Under the pieces are notes generated by a model that saw nothing but the letters and a program-made list of their open reading frames with translations, ran no database searches and was not told the DNA's origin. A program made the position numbers and the translations under genes. Of a stretch of 64,000 nt of DNA, positions 33,896-42,279 are shown piece after piece; positions within the stretch are counted from its first letter, which is position 1; each line of letters starts with the position of its first letter. The DNA comes from Burkholderiales bacterium PBB6. GTDB lineage: Bacteria > Pseudomonadota > Gammaproteobacteria > Burkholderiales > Burkholderiaceae_C. The DNA lies in assembly GCA_002255925.1 (NCBI GenBank), contig NKIH01000005.1, positions 342,709-406,708 on the forward strand, in the 5' to 3' direction.

Positions 33896-35179
33896 TCAAA
33901 GCAGGCCGTCAAACAACCAGACATCCACGTCGTCGCCAGCCGCCACCGAGCCTTGGTCATGGCCCAGCACCACCAGCGCATTCGCCTCTGACATGCTGCG
34001 CAGGATGCCGGCACCTTGCGCGCCCGTCAGGCGAACCTGCCCGCGGCCGTCAGCCCCTGGCTCGAGGATGCCGCGCTGGAATTCGCTGCGCCCCGGGCGC
34101 TTGCGGATGGCCGACATGCTGCGCGCACGCAGGCGCGGCACCGGCTGCGGGCGGGCCCCCGAGAGCTGCAGCAGGCCGTCGCGTGCAAAAACATGGAAGG
34201 TCACCAGCGCCGCCACCGGATTGCCCGGCAGCGCGAACAGCCACACCGGCTTGCCGCCCTGTGCGTGATCAGGCCCACGCAGCGGGCCGAAGGCGAACGG
34301 CCGGCCTGGGCGCATGGCCACCTTCCAGAAGCCCACCTCACCGCGCGCAGCCAGCAAGTCGCGGGTGTAGTCGGCGTCTCCCATGCTCACGCCGCCGCTG
34401 GTCAGCACCACGTCGGCCTCGGCCAGGGCGCGGTCGAGCGTGGCATTCAGGGCCACCGGGTCGTCGGCCACCAGGCCCAGGTCCAGCACGTCCACACCCA
34501 GGCAGCCCAGCGCACCGAGCAGGCTCTGGCGGTTGCTGTCGTAGATGCAACCCGCAGGCAGCGGCTCACCCGGGTTGCGCAGTTCATCGCCGGTGGAAAA
34601 CAGCGCCACCTTCAACCTGCGAAACACCGTCACACCAACCACGCCCAACGAAGCCAGCAGCCCCAAGTCAGCCGGACGCAGACGCTGCCCTGCCGTCAGG
34701 GCCGGCAAGCCCAGGCGCAGGTCTTCACCCTGGCGGCGGCGGTTGTCGCCACCCTTGATCACGCCGGGTTGCACCTGCACCCGGTCGCCTTCCACCGTGC
34801 ACAGCTCGATCGGCACCACGGTGTCGAGCTCAGGCGGCATCACCGCGCCCGTCATGATGCGCACGCAGTGGCCTGCGGGCAGCACGCTGCTCAAGGGGCT
34901 GCCGGCGAACACCGTGCCGGCCACCGCCGTCAGCGTGGTCGCGGCATCCTGCCGCAAGTCACTGCCGCGCAAGGCATAACCGTCCATCGCCGAGTTGTCG
35001 TGCGCGGGCACGTCGATGGGCGAGATCACGTCCACGGCCAGCACCCGGCCCAGGGCCTGCTGGAGAGGCACCGTCTCCGCGTCAGTCAGCGGCTGCAGGG
35101 CAGCGGCGATCAGGGCACGCGCGGCGTCAACAGGCAATTCATGGCCAGCGGCCAGCGGGGAAGGTCCGAGTTCAGACAT
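33896..35179 (-). CDS. moeA: MoeA, molybdopterin molybdenum/tungsten transferase
   Basis: From the ATG at 35179 (MSELGPSPLAAGHELPVDAAR) the protein has 427 residues. An upstream in-frame extension looks non-coding. MoeA motifs are DNSAMDGYAL, VRIMTGAVMP, FSTGDEL, and TSGGVSMGDADYTRDLL. MoeA inserts the metal oxyanion into adenylylated molybdopterin. Because it is divergent from a tungstate transporter and lies near a tungsten aldehyde oxidoreductase, this copy probably handles tungsten, though that specificity cannot be read from sequence. A second, general MoeA may exist elsewhere. Confidence 0.92.
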   Translation of the reverse strand: MSELGPSPLAAGHELPVDAARALIAAALQPLTDAETVPLQQALGRVLAVDVISPIDVPAHDNSAMDGYALRGSDLRQDAATTLTAVAGTVFAGSPLSSVLPAGHCVRIMTGAVMPPELDTVVPIELCTVEGDRVQVQPGVIKGGDNRRRQGEDLRLGLPALTAGQRLRPADLGLLASLGVVGVTVFRRLKVALFSTGDELRNPGEPLPAGCIYDSNRQSLLGALGCLGVDVLDLGLVADDPVALNATLDRALAEADVVLTSGGVSMGDADYTRDLLAARGEVGFWKVAMRPGRPFAFGPLRGPDHAQGGKPVWLFALPGNPVAALVTFHVFARDGLLQLSGARPQPVPRLRARSMSAIRKRPGRSEFQRGILEPGADGRGQVRLTGAQGAGILRSMSEANALVVLGHDQGSVAAGDDVDVWLFDGLL

Positions 35180-35335
35180 GGTGAGGCTCAAGGGTTCGGG
35201 CACCGGCCGCAGGGGCAGCGCGCGTGAAACGGGCGGATGACTGGGGCGCATTTTGCGCCGGGCAGCGGGCATGGCCGTGAGTAGGTGAACAAGCCGCCCC
35301 CTGACAAGGCCCTTGCAGCGCCACGCTGGCTTCCA

Positions 35336-35343
35336 CCTATGCA
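35336..35343 (-). promoter_or_regulatory. TGCATAGG element upstream of tupB
   Basis: The minus strand here reads TGCATAGG, identical to eight bases found upstream of aorA (37858-37865). It lies in the divergent moeA-tupB region, about 80 bp before tupB. Sharing between the promoters of the tungstate transporter and the tungsten enzyme suggests a common regulator-binding half-site, possibly for the ModE-like protein at 42280. Confidence 0.35.
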
Positions 35344-35424
35344 CGCTTGAACATATCGCTTCGCGGTGCAGCCGGACGCCAGAATCCGCCTCGACGCGGC
35401 CTGTTGTTCTGCCGCGCTGCCTTG

Positions 35425-36147
35425 ATGAACGCCATTTCCGACGCCCTCGCCCTCGCCTTCCAGTTGTTGCTGCACCTTGATGCAGAGCTGCTCCGCATTG
35501 CCGGCTTGTCGCTGCGCGTGAGTGGCAGTGCTTGCCTGCTGGGCGCAGGCCTGGGTTTGTGGCTGGGTGCCTGGCTGGCGGTCGCCCGCTTCCCCGGCCA
35601 GCGCGCTCTGGTGTGGCTGTTGAACACGCTGCTCGCCCTGCCCTCGGTGGTGGTGGGGCTGCTGGTGTACCTGCTGCTGTCGCGCTCCGGCCCGCTCGGC
35701 AGCTGGGGCTTGCTGTTCACGCCCACGGCGATGGTGATTGCCCAAACCATGCTGGTCGTGCCCTTGATTGCCGCGCTGGCCCGGCGGCAGGTGCTCGACG
35801 GCCTGGCGGAGGGCGGCGATCAGCTGCGCTCGATGGGTGCCAGCCCGCTGATGAGCGCGCTGCTGATCTTGCTGCACGAGCGCCGCGCCGTGCTGACCAT
35901 TTTGTTGACCGCCTTCGGCCGCGCGGTGGCCGAAGTGGGCGCGGTGATGATCGTGGGCGGCAACATCAACGGCGTCACCCGTGTCATGACCACGGCGATT
36001 GCGCTGGAAACCAGCAAGGGCGATTTGCCGCTGGCCCTGGCGCTGGGCCTGGTGCTGCTGGGCGTGGTCGGCGTGATCAACCTGCTGATCGGCCTGGTTC
36101 AGGGCGCGCCCGGCCGCAACCGCGGCGCCCCGGAGGCCCTGGCATGA
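35425..36147 (+). CDS. tupB: TupB, tungstate ABC transporter permease
   Basis: The 240-residue protein has five to six hydrophobic segments and the permease signature around LRSMGASPLMSALLILLHERR, with the conserved EVGAVMIVGGNINGVTRVMTTAI stretch typical of TupB/WtpB-like proteins. I chose the ATG at 35425 (MNAISDALALAFQLL), which gives the normal N-terminus. It forms the membrane channel of the tungstate importer with TupC and TupA. The stop overlaps the tupC start (ATGA). Confidence 0.9.
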   Translation: MNAISDALALAFQLLLHLDAELLRIAGLSLRVSGSACLLGAGLGLWLGAWLAVARFPGQRALVWLLNTLLALPSVVVGLLVYLLLSRSGPLGSWGLLFTPTAMVIAQTMLVVPLIAALARRQVLDGLAEGGDQLRSMGASPLMSALLILLHERRAVLTILLTAFGRAVAEVGAVMIVGGNINGVTRVMTTAIALETSKGDLPLALALGLVLLGVVGVINLLIGLVQGAPGRNRGAPEALA

Positions 36148-36863
36148 CCGCGCCAGCCCTGATCAGCCTGAGCGACGCCTCCGTGAGCTTCGGTGATCGG
36201 CCCGCCTTGAGCGGCCTGAACCTGGTCATTCGCCGCGGCGACCGCGTGGCGCTGGTCGGCGCCAACGGCTCGGGCAAGACCAGCCTGCTTCGGCTGCTGC
36301 ACGGCTTGCTGCCGGCCAGCCAGGGCAGCCGCACCCTGCACGGCCTGGCGCCGGAGGGCACCGCGCCGGTGGCCGCGATGCTGTTCCAGCGGCCCTTCCT
36401 GATGCACCTGTCCGCCCGGAACAACATTGCGCTGGCGCTGTGGCTGCGCGGCGTGAACAAGCCTGAGCGGAAGCAGCGCACCGACGCCGCGCTGCAACGC
36501 GTGGGCCTGGCCGCCGAGGGCGGCCTGCCTGCACGCGCACTCTCAGGCGGCCAGCAGCAGCGGCTGGCGCTGGCCCGCGCGTGGGCACTGCAGCCCGACA
36601 TCCTGTTCCTCGATGAGCCCACGGCCAGCCTTGATCCGTCCGCCAAGCGCGAGGTCGAAAGCCTGATCAGCGAATTCGCGCGCGACGGCGTGACGCTGGT
36701 GATGAGCAGCCACAACCTCGGCCAGGTCAAGCGGATGTGCGACCGCGTGCTCTACCTCGACGCAGGCAGGCTGGTGTGCGACCTGCCCACCGACCGCTTC
36801 TTCAACGACGACCTTCCCGCCGAAGCCACTCAATTCCTCAAAGGAGAACTGCCATGGGCATGA
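36144..36863 (+). CDS. tupC: TupC, tungstate ABC transporter ATP-binding protein
   Basis: The 239-residue ABC ATPase has Walker A GANGSGKTS, the signature LSGGQQQRLALARAW, Walker B ILFLDEPTASLDPS and the switch histidine in SSHNLGQ. It overlaps tupB by four bases and tupA by ten, so it is clearly part of the tungstate importer. The C-terminal segment (RFFNDDLPAEATQFLKGE) is typical of TupC. Confidence 0.92.
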   Translation: MTAPALISLSDASVSFGDRPALSGLNLVIRRGDRVALVGANGSGKTSLLRLLHGLLPASQGSRTLHGLAPEGTAPVAAMLFQRPFLMHLSARNNIALALWLRGVNKPERKQRTDAALQRVGLAAEGGLPARALSGGQQQRLALARAWALQPDILFLDEPTASLDPSAKREVESLISEFARDGVTLVMSSHNLGQVKRMCDRVLYLDAGRLVCDLPTDRFFNDDLPAEATQFLKGELPWA

Positions 36864-37708
36864 ACAACACGCACCACAACACTCCGCGCCGCCACGCCCT
36901 CACCGCCCTGCTGGGCACGCTGCTGGCCGCCACGCTGGCCAGCCCTGCCGCCTGGGCACAAGACAAGTTCATCGTGATGGCCTCCACCACGTCCACCGAG
37001 CAAAGCGGGCTGTTCAGCCACCTGCTGCCGGCTTTCAAGGCGGCCACCGGCATCGACGTGCGCGTGGTGGCCGTGGGCACGGGCCAGGCGCTGGACACCG
37101 GCCGCCGCGGTGACGCCGACGTGGTCTTCGTGCACGACACCGCCGCGGAAGAGAAATTCCTGGCCGAAGGTTTTGCCACCCAGCGCCGCAATGTGATGTT
37201 CAACGACTTCGTGGTGGTCGGCCCGGCGGCAGACCCCGCCAAGGTGAAGGGCCGCGACATCAACGCCGCGTTCGCCAAGCTGGCCACCGGCACGGCCTCG
37301 TTCATTTCGCGCGGCGACAAGAGCGGCACCCATGCGGCTGAGCTGCGGCTGTGGAAGGGCGCAAACGTCGACCTGGCAGCCGCCAAGCCGGCCGGCTACA
37401 AGGAATGCGGTTGCGGCATGGGCCCGGCGCTGAACATGGGGGCGTCCACCGGCGCCTATGTGCTGACCGACCGCGGCACCTGGCTGAGCTTCAAGAACCG
37501 CGCCGACCTGACGGTGCTGGTGGAGGGCGACAAGAAGCTATTCAACCAGTACGGCGTGATGGTGGTGAACCCGGCCAAGCACCCGCACGTGAAGGCCGCA
37601 CTGGCGCAGCAGTTCGCTGACTGGGTCGTGTCGCCCGCCGGCCAGGCCAACATTGCCGCCTACAAGATCAACGGCGAGCAGCTGTTCTTTCCGAACGCCG
37701 GCCAGTAA
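36854..37708 (+). CDS. tupA: TupA, periplasmic tungstate-binding protein
   Basis: The 284-residue protein has a good ribosome binding site (AAAGGAG) and a Sec signal peptide (LLGTLLAATLASPAAWA/Q). The mature N-terminus carries the TupA oxyanion motif ASTTSTEQSGLFSHLLPAF, and SRGDKSGTH and GASTGAYVLTDRGT fit the ligand pocket of the family. TupA proteins are highly selective for tungstate over molybdate, unlike ModA. Gene order here is B-C-A, the reverse of the more usual A-B-C. Confidence 0.93.
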   Translation: MGMNNTHHNTPRRHALTALLGTLLAATLASPAAWAQDKFIVMASTTSTEQSGLFSHLLPAFKAATGIDVRVVAVGTGQALDTGRRGDADVVFVHDTAAEEKFLAEGFATQRRNVMFNDFVVVGPAADPAKVKGRDINAAFAKLATGTASFISRGDKSGTHAAELRLWKGANVDLAAAKPAGYKECGCGMGPALNMGASTGAYVLTDRGTWLSFKNRADLTVLVEGDKKLFNQYGVMVVNPAKHPHVKAALAQQFADWVVSPAGQANIAAYKINGEQLFFPNAGQ

Positions 37709-37782
37709 TACACCCGCAAAAACCACGCTGTTGCAGCCCGGCACGCCTGTGCCGGCGCCGCGGCAGCCGGAGCTTCAACCTG

Positions 37783-37821
37783 AGCCGCAGCTGTACCAGT
37801 CTGGTACGCCTGCGGCTTTTT
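37783..37821 (+). terminator. Intrinsic terminator after the tup operon
   Basis: AGCCGCAG (37783-37790) pairs with CTGCGGCT (37810-37817), and an inner stem GTACCA/TGGTAC closes around a short loop. TTTTTC follows. This is the clearest rho-independent terminator in the window and separates tupBCA from the aor operon. Confidence 0.8.
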
Positions 37822-37856
37822 CACGTCTGAAATCAGGGTTCAGCCTAGGTTTTTGT

Positions 37857-37885
37857 TTGCATAGGTTCTGCAGATGATTGCATAG
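37857..37885 (+). promoter_or_regulatory. Direct repeat TTGCATAG upstream of aorA, candidate operator
   Basis: TTGCATAG occurs at 37857-37864 and again at 37878-37885, exactly 21 bp apart, or two helical turns. The pair lies about 65-90 bp before the aorA start in the intergenic region after the tup terminator. A related copy occurs before tupB. Placement and spacing suggest binding of a dimeric regulator that faces one side of the DNA. Confidence 0.45.
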
Positions 37886-37947
37886 CGTTTTCAGGAAGCT
37901 GGCCGAGGGTGGCCGCATCCCGGGCGCCCCAACACGGAGACCTGGTC

Positions 37948-38421
37948 ATGCAAAAGAGCCTTCACCTCAACCCGGACAAATGCACCGGCTGCCTGCAGTG
38001 CGAAATGGCCTGCTCGTTCGAGAACTACGGTGTGTTTGCGCCGGCCAAGTCGCGCATCAAGGTGTTCGACTTCCATGAAACCGGCCGCAAGGTGCCCTAC
38101 ACCTGCACCCAATGCGACGAAGCCTGGTGCCTGCATGCCTGTCCGGTCGAGGCCATCACGGTCGACAAGGCCACCGGCGCCAAGGTGGTGAACGACACCA
38201 CCTGCGTCGGCTGCAAGGTCTGCACCATCTCCTGCCCGTTCGGCACCATCAACTACGTCCAGGAAACCGGCAAGGTCCAAAAATGCGACCTGTGCGGCGG
38301 CGAGCCGGCCTGCGCGGAAGCCTGCCCGACGGGCGCCATCACCTACGTCGACGCCAACTGGACGGGGCTCGACAAGATGGCCGCGTGGGCGAACAAGCTG
38401 GGCAACCAGACCTCGGTCTGA
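37948..38421 (+). CDS. aorA: AorA-type polyferredoxin subunit of aldehyde oxidoreductase, four [4Fe-4S] clusters
   Basis: The 157-residue protein has sixteen cysteines in four groups: KCTGCLQCEMAC (C12, C15, C18, C22), TCTQCDEAWCLHACP, CVGCKVCTISCP and KCDLCGGEPACAEACP. This is a four-cluster ferredoxin of the DmsB/HycB type. In the Aromatoleum aromaticum enzyme AorA forms the electron wire between the tungsten subunit AorB and the flavin subunit AorC. The start at 37948 follows CACGGAGA. It is 20 bp upstream of aorB and leads the operon. Confidence 0.9.
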   Translation: MQKSLHLNPDKCTGCLQCEMACSFENYGVFAPAKSRIKVFDFHETGRKVPYTCTQCDEAWCLHACPVEAITVDKATGAKVVNDTTCVGCKVCTISCPFGTINYVQETGKVQKCDLCGGEPACAEACPTGAITYVDANWTGLDKMAAWANKLGNQTSV

Positions 38422-38441
38422 ACGAATTCAAGGAGACATTC

Positions 38442-40289
38442 ATGTCCTGGGCTGGAAAACTGCTTCGCGTTAACCTCACCACCGGCACCGTCAGTGCCGA
38501 ACCGCTGCGCATGGATTGGGCTCGCGCCTACCTGGGCTCACGCGGGCTGGCCACCAAATACCTCGTCGAGGAAATCGACGCCAAGGTCGACCCGCTGTCG
38601 CCCGACAACAAGATCATCTGGTCCACCGGCCCGCTGACGGGCACGATGGCCTCCACCGGGGGCCGCTATACCGTGGTCACCAAGGGCCCGCTGACCGGTG
38701 CCATCGCCTGCTCCAACTCGGGCGGCTACTGGGGCGCCGAGCTGAAGATGGCCGGCTGGGACATGGTCATCTTCGAAGGCCGCTCACCGAAGCCGGTCTA
38801 CCTGTCGATCGAGAACGATCAGGCCGTGCTGAAGGACGCTGCGCACCTCTGGGGCAAGACCGTCTGGGACACCGAAGCCGCCATCAAGACCGCCCACCAA
38901 GACCCGCTGGCCCGCGTGTCCAGCATCGGCGGTGCCGGTGAAAACCAGGTGTTGTTTGCTGCCGTGGTGAACGACCTGCACCGCGCGGCCGGCCGCTCGG
39001 GCGTGGGTGCCGTGATGGGCAGCAAGAACCTGAAGGCCGTGGTCGTGCGTGGCACGCTGGGCGTGGGCAACCTGTCCAACCCGAAGGAATTCATGAAGGT
39101 GGTGGCCGAGAAGAAGAAGATTCTTCACGAGAACGCCGTGACCGGCCAGGGCCTGCCCACCTACGGCACCCAGGTGCTGATGAGCGTGATCAACGAAGTG
39201 GGCGCCCTGCCCACCCGCAACCACCGCGACGTGCAGTTTGAAGGCGCCGGCCAGATCGGTGCCGAGGCCATGGCCACCCCGCGCGCCACCGACGGCAAGA
39301 AGCCGCTGGTGACCAACCAGGCCTGCTTCGGCTGCACCATCGCCTGCGGCCGCATCCAGAAAATCGACCAGGGCCACTTCACGGTCGAGAACAAGCCGCA
39401 GTACTGGGGCGCCTCAGGCGGCCTGGAGTACGAAGCCGCGTGGGCGCTGGGTGCTGCCAACGGCGTGAACGACCTCGACACCCTGCAATACGCCAACGTG
39501 CTGTGCAACGAGCACGGCATGGACCCCATCACCTTCGGCGCCACCATCGGTGCCGTGATGGAGCTGTATGAAATGGGCGTGCTGACCAAGGAGCAGATCG
39601 GCATTGACGCCAAGTTCGGCTCGGCGCAGGCACTGGCCTACTTCGCCGAAATCACGGCCAAGGGCGAAGGCTTCGGCAAGGAAATCGGCCTGGGCTCGAA
39701 GCGCCTGACCGCCAAGTACGGCCACCCCGACCTGAGCATGAGCGTCAAGGGCCAGGAGTTCCCGGCCTACGACGGCCGCGGCATCCAGGGCATTGGCCTG
39801 GCTTACGCCACCAGCAACCGCGGCGCCTGCCACCTGCGCGGCTACACCATCGCCTCGGAAGTGCTGGGCATCCCGGTTAAGACGGACCCGCTGGAAAGCA
39901 ACGGCAAGCCCGAGCTGGTCAAGGCCTTCCAGGACGCCACCGCCGCCTTCGACGCCGCCGGCATCTGCATCTTCACCAGCTTCGCCTGGGGCCTGGCCGA
40001 TGTGCAGCCGCAAGTGGCCGCAGCCTGCGGTGACGAGTTCACGCTCGACAACCTCAACACCATCGGCGAGCGCATCTGGAACATGGAGCGCGACTTCAAC
40101 AACCGCGCCGGCTTCACGTCGAAGGACGACAGCCTGCCCAAGCGCCTGCTGACCGAGCCCGCCAAGACCGGCCCGGCCAAGGGCATGGTCAGCAAGCTCG
40201 GCGAGATGCTGCCGGTCTACTACGACATCCGCGGCTGGGACGCCGATGGCCAGCTCAAGCCGGAGACCCGCAGCCGACTCGGCTTGTGA
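38442..40289 (+). CDS. aorB: Tungsten-containing aldehyde:ferredoxin oxidoreductase, catalytic subunit (AorB)
   Basis: The 615-residue protein belongs to the AOR family and starts after AAGGAGA. The [4Fe-4S] cluster ligands are C295, C298 and C302 (CFGCTIACG), with the fourth at C509 in DAAGICIF. The N-terminus LLRVNLTTGTVSAEPL and YLGSRGLATKYLVEE, and the central WGAELKMAGWD, are family hallmarks of the bis-tungstopterin fold. The enzyme oxidises aldehydes to acids and can run in reverse with strong reductants. Neighbouring aorA, aorC, a MoaD-like carrier, TupABC and MoeA make the tungsten assignment strong. It is cytoplasmic and lacks a Tat signal. Confidence 0.93.
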   Translation: MSWAGKLLRVNLTTGTVSAEPLRMDWARAYLGSRGLATKYLVEEIDAKVDPLSPDNKIIWSTGPLTGTMASTGGRYTVVTKGPLTGAIACSNSGGYWGAELKMAGWDMVIFEGRSPKPVYLSIENDQAVLKDAAHLWGKTVWDTEAAIKTAHQDPLARVSSIGGAGENQVLFAAVVNDLHRAAGRSGVGAVMGSKNLKAVVVRGTLGVGNLSNPKEFMKVVAEKKKILHENAVTGQGLPTYGTQVLMSVINEVGALPTRNHRDVQFEGAGQIGAEAMATPRATDGKKPLVTNQACFGCTIACGRIQKIDQGHFTVENKPQYWGASGGLEYEAAWALGAANGVNDLDTLQYANVLCNEHGMDPITFGATIGAVMELYEMGVLTKEQIGIDAKFGSAQALAYFAEITAKGEGFGKEIGLGSKRLTAKYGHPDLSMSVKGQEFPAYDGRGIQGIGLAYATSNRGACHLRGYTIASEVLGIPVKTDPLESNGKPELVKAFQDATAAFDAAGICIFTSFAWGLADVQPQVAAACGDEFTLDNLNTIGERIWNMERDFNNRAGFTSKDDSLPKRLLTEPAKTGPAKGMVSKLGEMLPVYYDIRGWDADGQLKPETRSRLGL

Positions 40290-40325
40290 ACCCCTGAGCC
40301 CTGAGCGGCCAGGCACCTGATGCCC

Positions 40326-40349
40326 ACGGGCGGCCCTTGCGCCGCCCGT
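40326..40349 (+). terminator. Strong hairpin between aorB and aorC (possible partial terminator)
   Basis: ACGGGCGGC (40326-40334) and GCCGCCCGT (40341-40349) form a perfect 9-bp GC-rich stem with a 6-base loop, followed by TCCTTCTTC. It sits in the 88-bp gap between aorB and aorC. It could reduce read-through to aorC or stabilise the 3' end of an aorAB message. Confidence 0.65.
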
Positions 40350-40377
40350 TCCTTCTTCAAAGGCAAAGAGCAGCCCC

Positions 40378-41664
40378 ATGAAACACGTCATTCTTGGTGC
40401 CGGACCGGCGGGTGTCATCGCCGCCGAGACCATCCGCAAGCACGCCCCGCACGATGAAATCGTCGTCATCGGTGACGAGCCCGAGGCGCCCTATTCCCGC
40501 ATGGCGATTCCCTACCTGCTGATCGGCAAGGTGGGTGAAGAAGGCACGCACCTGCGGCACACGCCGGGGCATTTCGAGGCCCTGGGCGTGCGCGTGTTGC
40601 GAGGCCTGCGCGCCACCCGCATCGACGTCGATGCCCGCGAAGTCGAAACCACCGATGGCGCGCGGCACGGCTTTGACAAGCTGCTGATCGCCACCGGCTC
40701 ATCGCCCGCCACGCCGCCCATTCCGGGCATCCAGGGCCCCGGCGTGCACACCTGCTGGACGCTGGAAGATGCGCGCGCCATCATGGCCCTGGCCCAGCCG
40801 GGCGCACGCGTGCTGCAACTGGGCGCCGGCTTCATCGGCTGCATCATCATGGAAGCGCTCGCGATGCGCGGCGTGCAGCTGACGGTGGTGGAAATGGGCG
40901 ACCGCATGGTGCCCCGGATGATGGGCCCCACCGCCGGCCGGATGATCAAGGACTGGTGCGAAACCAAGGGCGTGCGGGTGTACACCGGCGCGCGCGTGGA
41001 CGCGGTGGAGCGCCAGGCCGGCGGCAGTGCGCCGATGCAGGTGAAGCTCTCAACCGGCGCGGTGCTGGACGCCGATCTGGTCATCAGCGCCACCGGCGTG
41101 CGGCCCAACATCGGCTTTCTCGCAAACTCCGGCATCACCTGCCTGGTGGGTGTGCTGACCGACCAGCACCTGCAAACCAATGTGCCGGGCATCTATGCGG
41201 CCGGTGACTGCGCCGAGGCGTTCGACAAGGTCAGCGGCAAGACCATCGTCAGCGCCATCCAGCCCAACGCGGCTGAGCAGGCCCGCGTGGCTGCACTGAA
41301 CATGGTGGGCCGCGGCGCCGAGCTGAAGGGTGTCACCCAGATCAACGTGCTCGACACGCTGGGCATGATTTCCGCCAGCTTCGGCCTTTGGGACGGCGTG
41401 CCCGGCGGGCAACATGTGGAACTGACGGACGAAGCCGCCGGCCGCCACCTCAGCCTGCAGTTCGATGAGAACCGGCTGGTGGGCTGCAATGCCATTGGCT
41501 GGACCGAGCACGTGGGCGTGATGCGCGGCCTGGTGGAAGGCCAGGTGCCGCTGGGCGACTGGAAAGCCCGCCTGCTGGACGACCCGACGCAGCTGATGGC
41601 CGCCTACCTGGCCTGCGCGCAGGCCCAGCAGCACCCCGGCCTGCTGAAGACGGGGGCACACTGA
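40378..41664 (+). CDS. aorC: FAD-dependent NAD(P)H oxidoreductase subunit (AorC-type)
   Basis: The 428-residue protein has two Rossmann folds: FAD-binding ILGAGPAGVIAAETI at the N-terminus and an NAD-binding LQLGAGFIGCIIMEAL near residues 140-155, plus the FAD motif GIYAAGDCAEA. It resembles NADH-dependent nitrite reductase/rubredoxin reductase family proteins. In aldehyde oxidoreductase complexes this subunit passes electrons from AorA to NAD+. It is separated from aorB by a hairpin and followed 4 bp later by the MoaD-like gene. Confidence 0.88.
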   Translation: MKHVILGAGPAGVIAAETIRKHAPHDEIVVIGDEPEAPYSRMAIPYLLIGKVGEEGTHLRHTPGHFEALGVRVLRGLRATRIDVDAREVETTDGARHGFDKLLIATGSSPATPPIPGIQGPGVHTCWTLEDARAIMALAQPGARVLQLGAGFIGCIIMEALAMRGVQLTVVEMGDRMVPRMMGPTAGRMIKDWCETKGVRVYTGARVDAVERQAGGSAPMQVKLSTGAVLDADLVISATGVRPNIGFLANSGITCLVGVLTDQHLQTNVPGIYAAGDCAEAFDKVSGKTIVSAIQPNAAEQARVAALNMVGRGAELKGVTQINVLDTLGMISASFGLWDGVPGGQHVELTDEAAGRHLSLQFDENRLVGCNAIGWTEHVGVMRGLVEGQVPLGDWKARLLDDPTQLMAAYLACAQAQQHPGLLKTGAH

Positions 41665-41668
41665 ACCC

Positions 41669-41923
41669 ATGCAGATCACCTTCAAGCTCTTCGCCAGCCT
41701 GACCGACCACCTGCCGCCCGACAAGCGGGTGGGCAACCAGATGAGCCTGACCGTGCCCGACGGCGCCACCATCGCCCAGATCATCGAGCCGTTCAACCTG
41801 CCGCCAAAGCTGGTGCACCTGGTGCTGATCAACGGCACCTATGTGGCGCCGGCCGACCGGGCGGAACGCGCTTTGGCCGACGGCGACGCCCTGGCCATCT
41901 GGCCGCCGATTGCCGGCGGCTGA
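41669..41923 (+). CDS. MoaD/ThiS-family sulfur carrier (AorD-type)
   Basis: The 84-residue beta-grasp protein ends in the diglycine tail PIAGG required for adenylation and thiocarboxylate formation. It begins MQITFKLFASLTDHLPP and has VPDGATIAQIIEPFNLP in the middle, as in MoaD and ThiS proteins. Such carriers give sulfur to the pterin dithiolene. A copy inside an aor operon is usual and presumably serves tungstopterin synthesis. The ATG at 41669 follows the aorC stop by 4 bp. Confidence 0.87.
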   Translation: MQITFKLFASLTDHLPPDKRVGNQMSLTVPDGATIAQIIEPFNLPPKLVHLVLINGTYVAPADRAERALADGDALAIWPPIAGG

Positions 41924-41929
41924 GCAAGC

Positions 41930-42244
41930 GTGCAGGTGCGCGTGGCGGGCGTGGTGGCCGAGCACTTCGAGCGCGACACTGGCGGCACGCTCGCCGACTG
42001 GCGCGGCTGGTTGCCGCCGGCCTGCCACGGACACGCCTTGACGTTCACCGGGCCGCAGCAGGCGCAGGTGCAGATGGGCACAGGCAGCCTGACGCTGGAC
42101 TGGCAGGCGCTGCCACCGCGGCGATTGGGTCTGGCGAAGCTGCCGCACCTGTTGGTGCGCTACCGGTTTGAAGGTGTGGCCGAAGAAGAACGCGCCCGGT
42201 TCATGCGGGTTTTTGACCTGCACATGCACCGGGGCGGCGGCTGA
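41930..42244 (+). CDS. Small conserved-looking protein of unknown function in the aor operon
   Basis: The 104-residue protein starts at a GTG 6 bp after the MoaD-like gene. I do not recognise a family. It begins MQVRVAGVVAEHFERDTGG, has a middle HGHALTFTGPQQAQVQMGTG, and ends with HMHRGGG. It is soluble, with no signal or membrane segment, and histidine-rich near its end (DLHMHRGGG). Its packing between the MoaD-like gene and the regulator, with codon use like its neighbours, suggests a real gene, perhaps a cofactor insertion or maturation factor. This is inference only. Confidence 0.65.
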   Translation: MQVRVAGVVAEHFERDTGGTLADWRGWLPPACHGHALTFTGPQQAQVQMGTGSLTLDWQALPPRRLGLAKLPHLLVRYRFEGVAEEERARFMRVFDLHMHRGGG

Positions 42245-42260
42245 TACGCATTTGCGCATC
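42243..42260 (+). promoter_or_regulatory. Imperfect palindrome before the ModE-like regulator
   Basis: GATACGCA and TGCGCATC form an 18-bp inverted repeat (7 of 8 positions pair) around TT, 20 bp upstream of the regulator start and overlapping the preceding stop. The position fits autoregulation by the wHTH protein that follows. Confidence 0.4.
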
Positions 42261-42279
42261 GCGCGGCACAATCCAGCCC

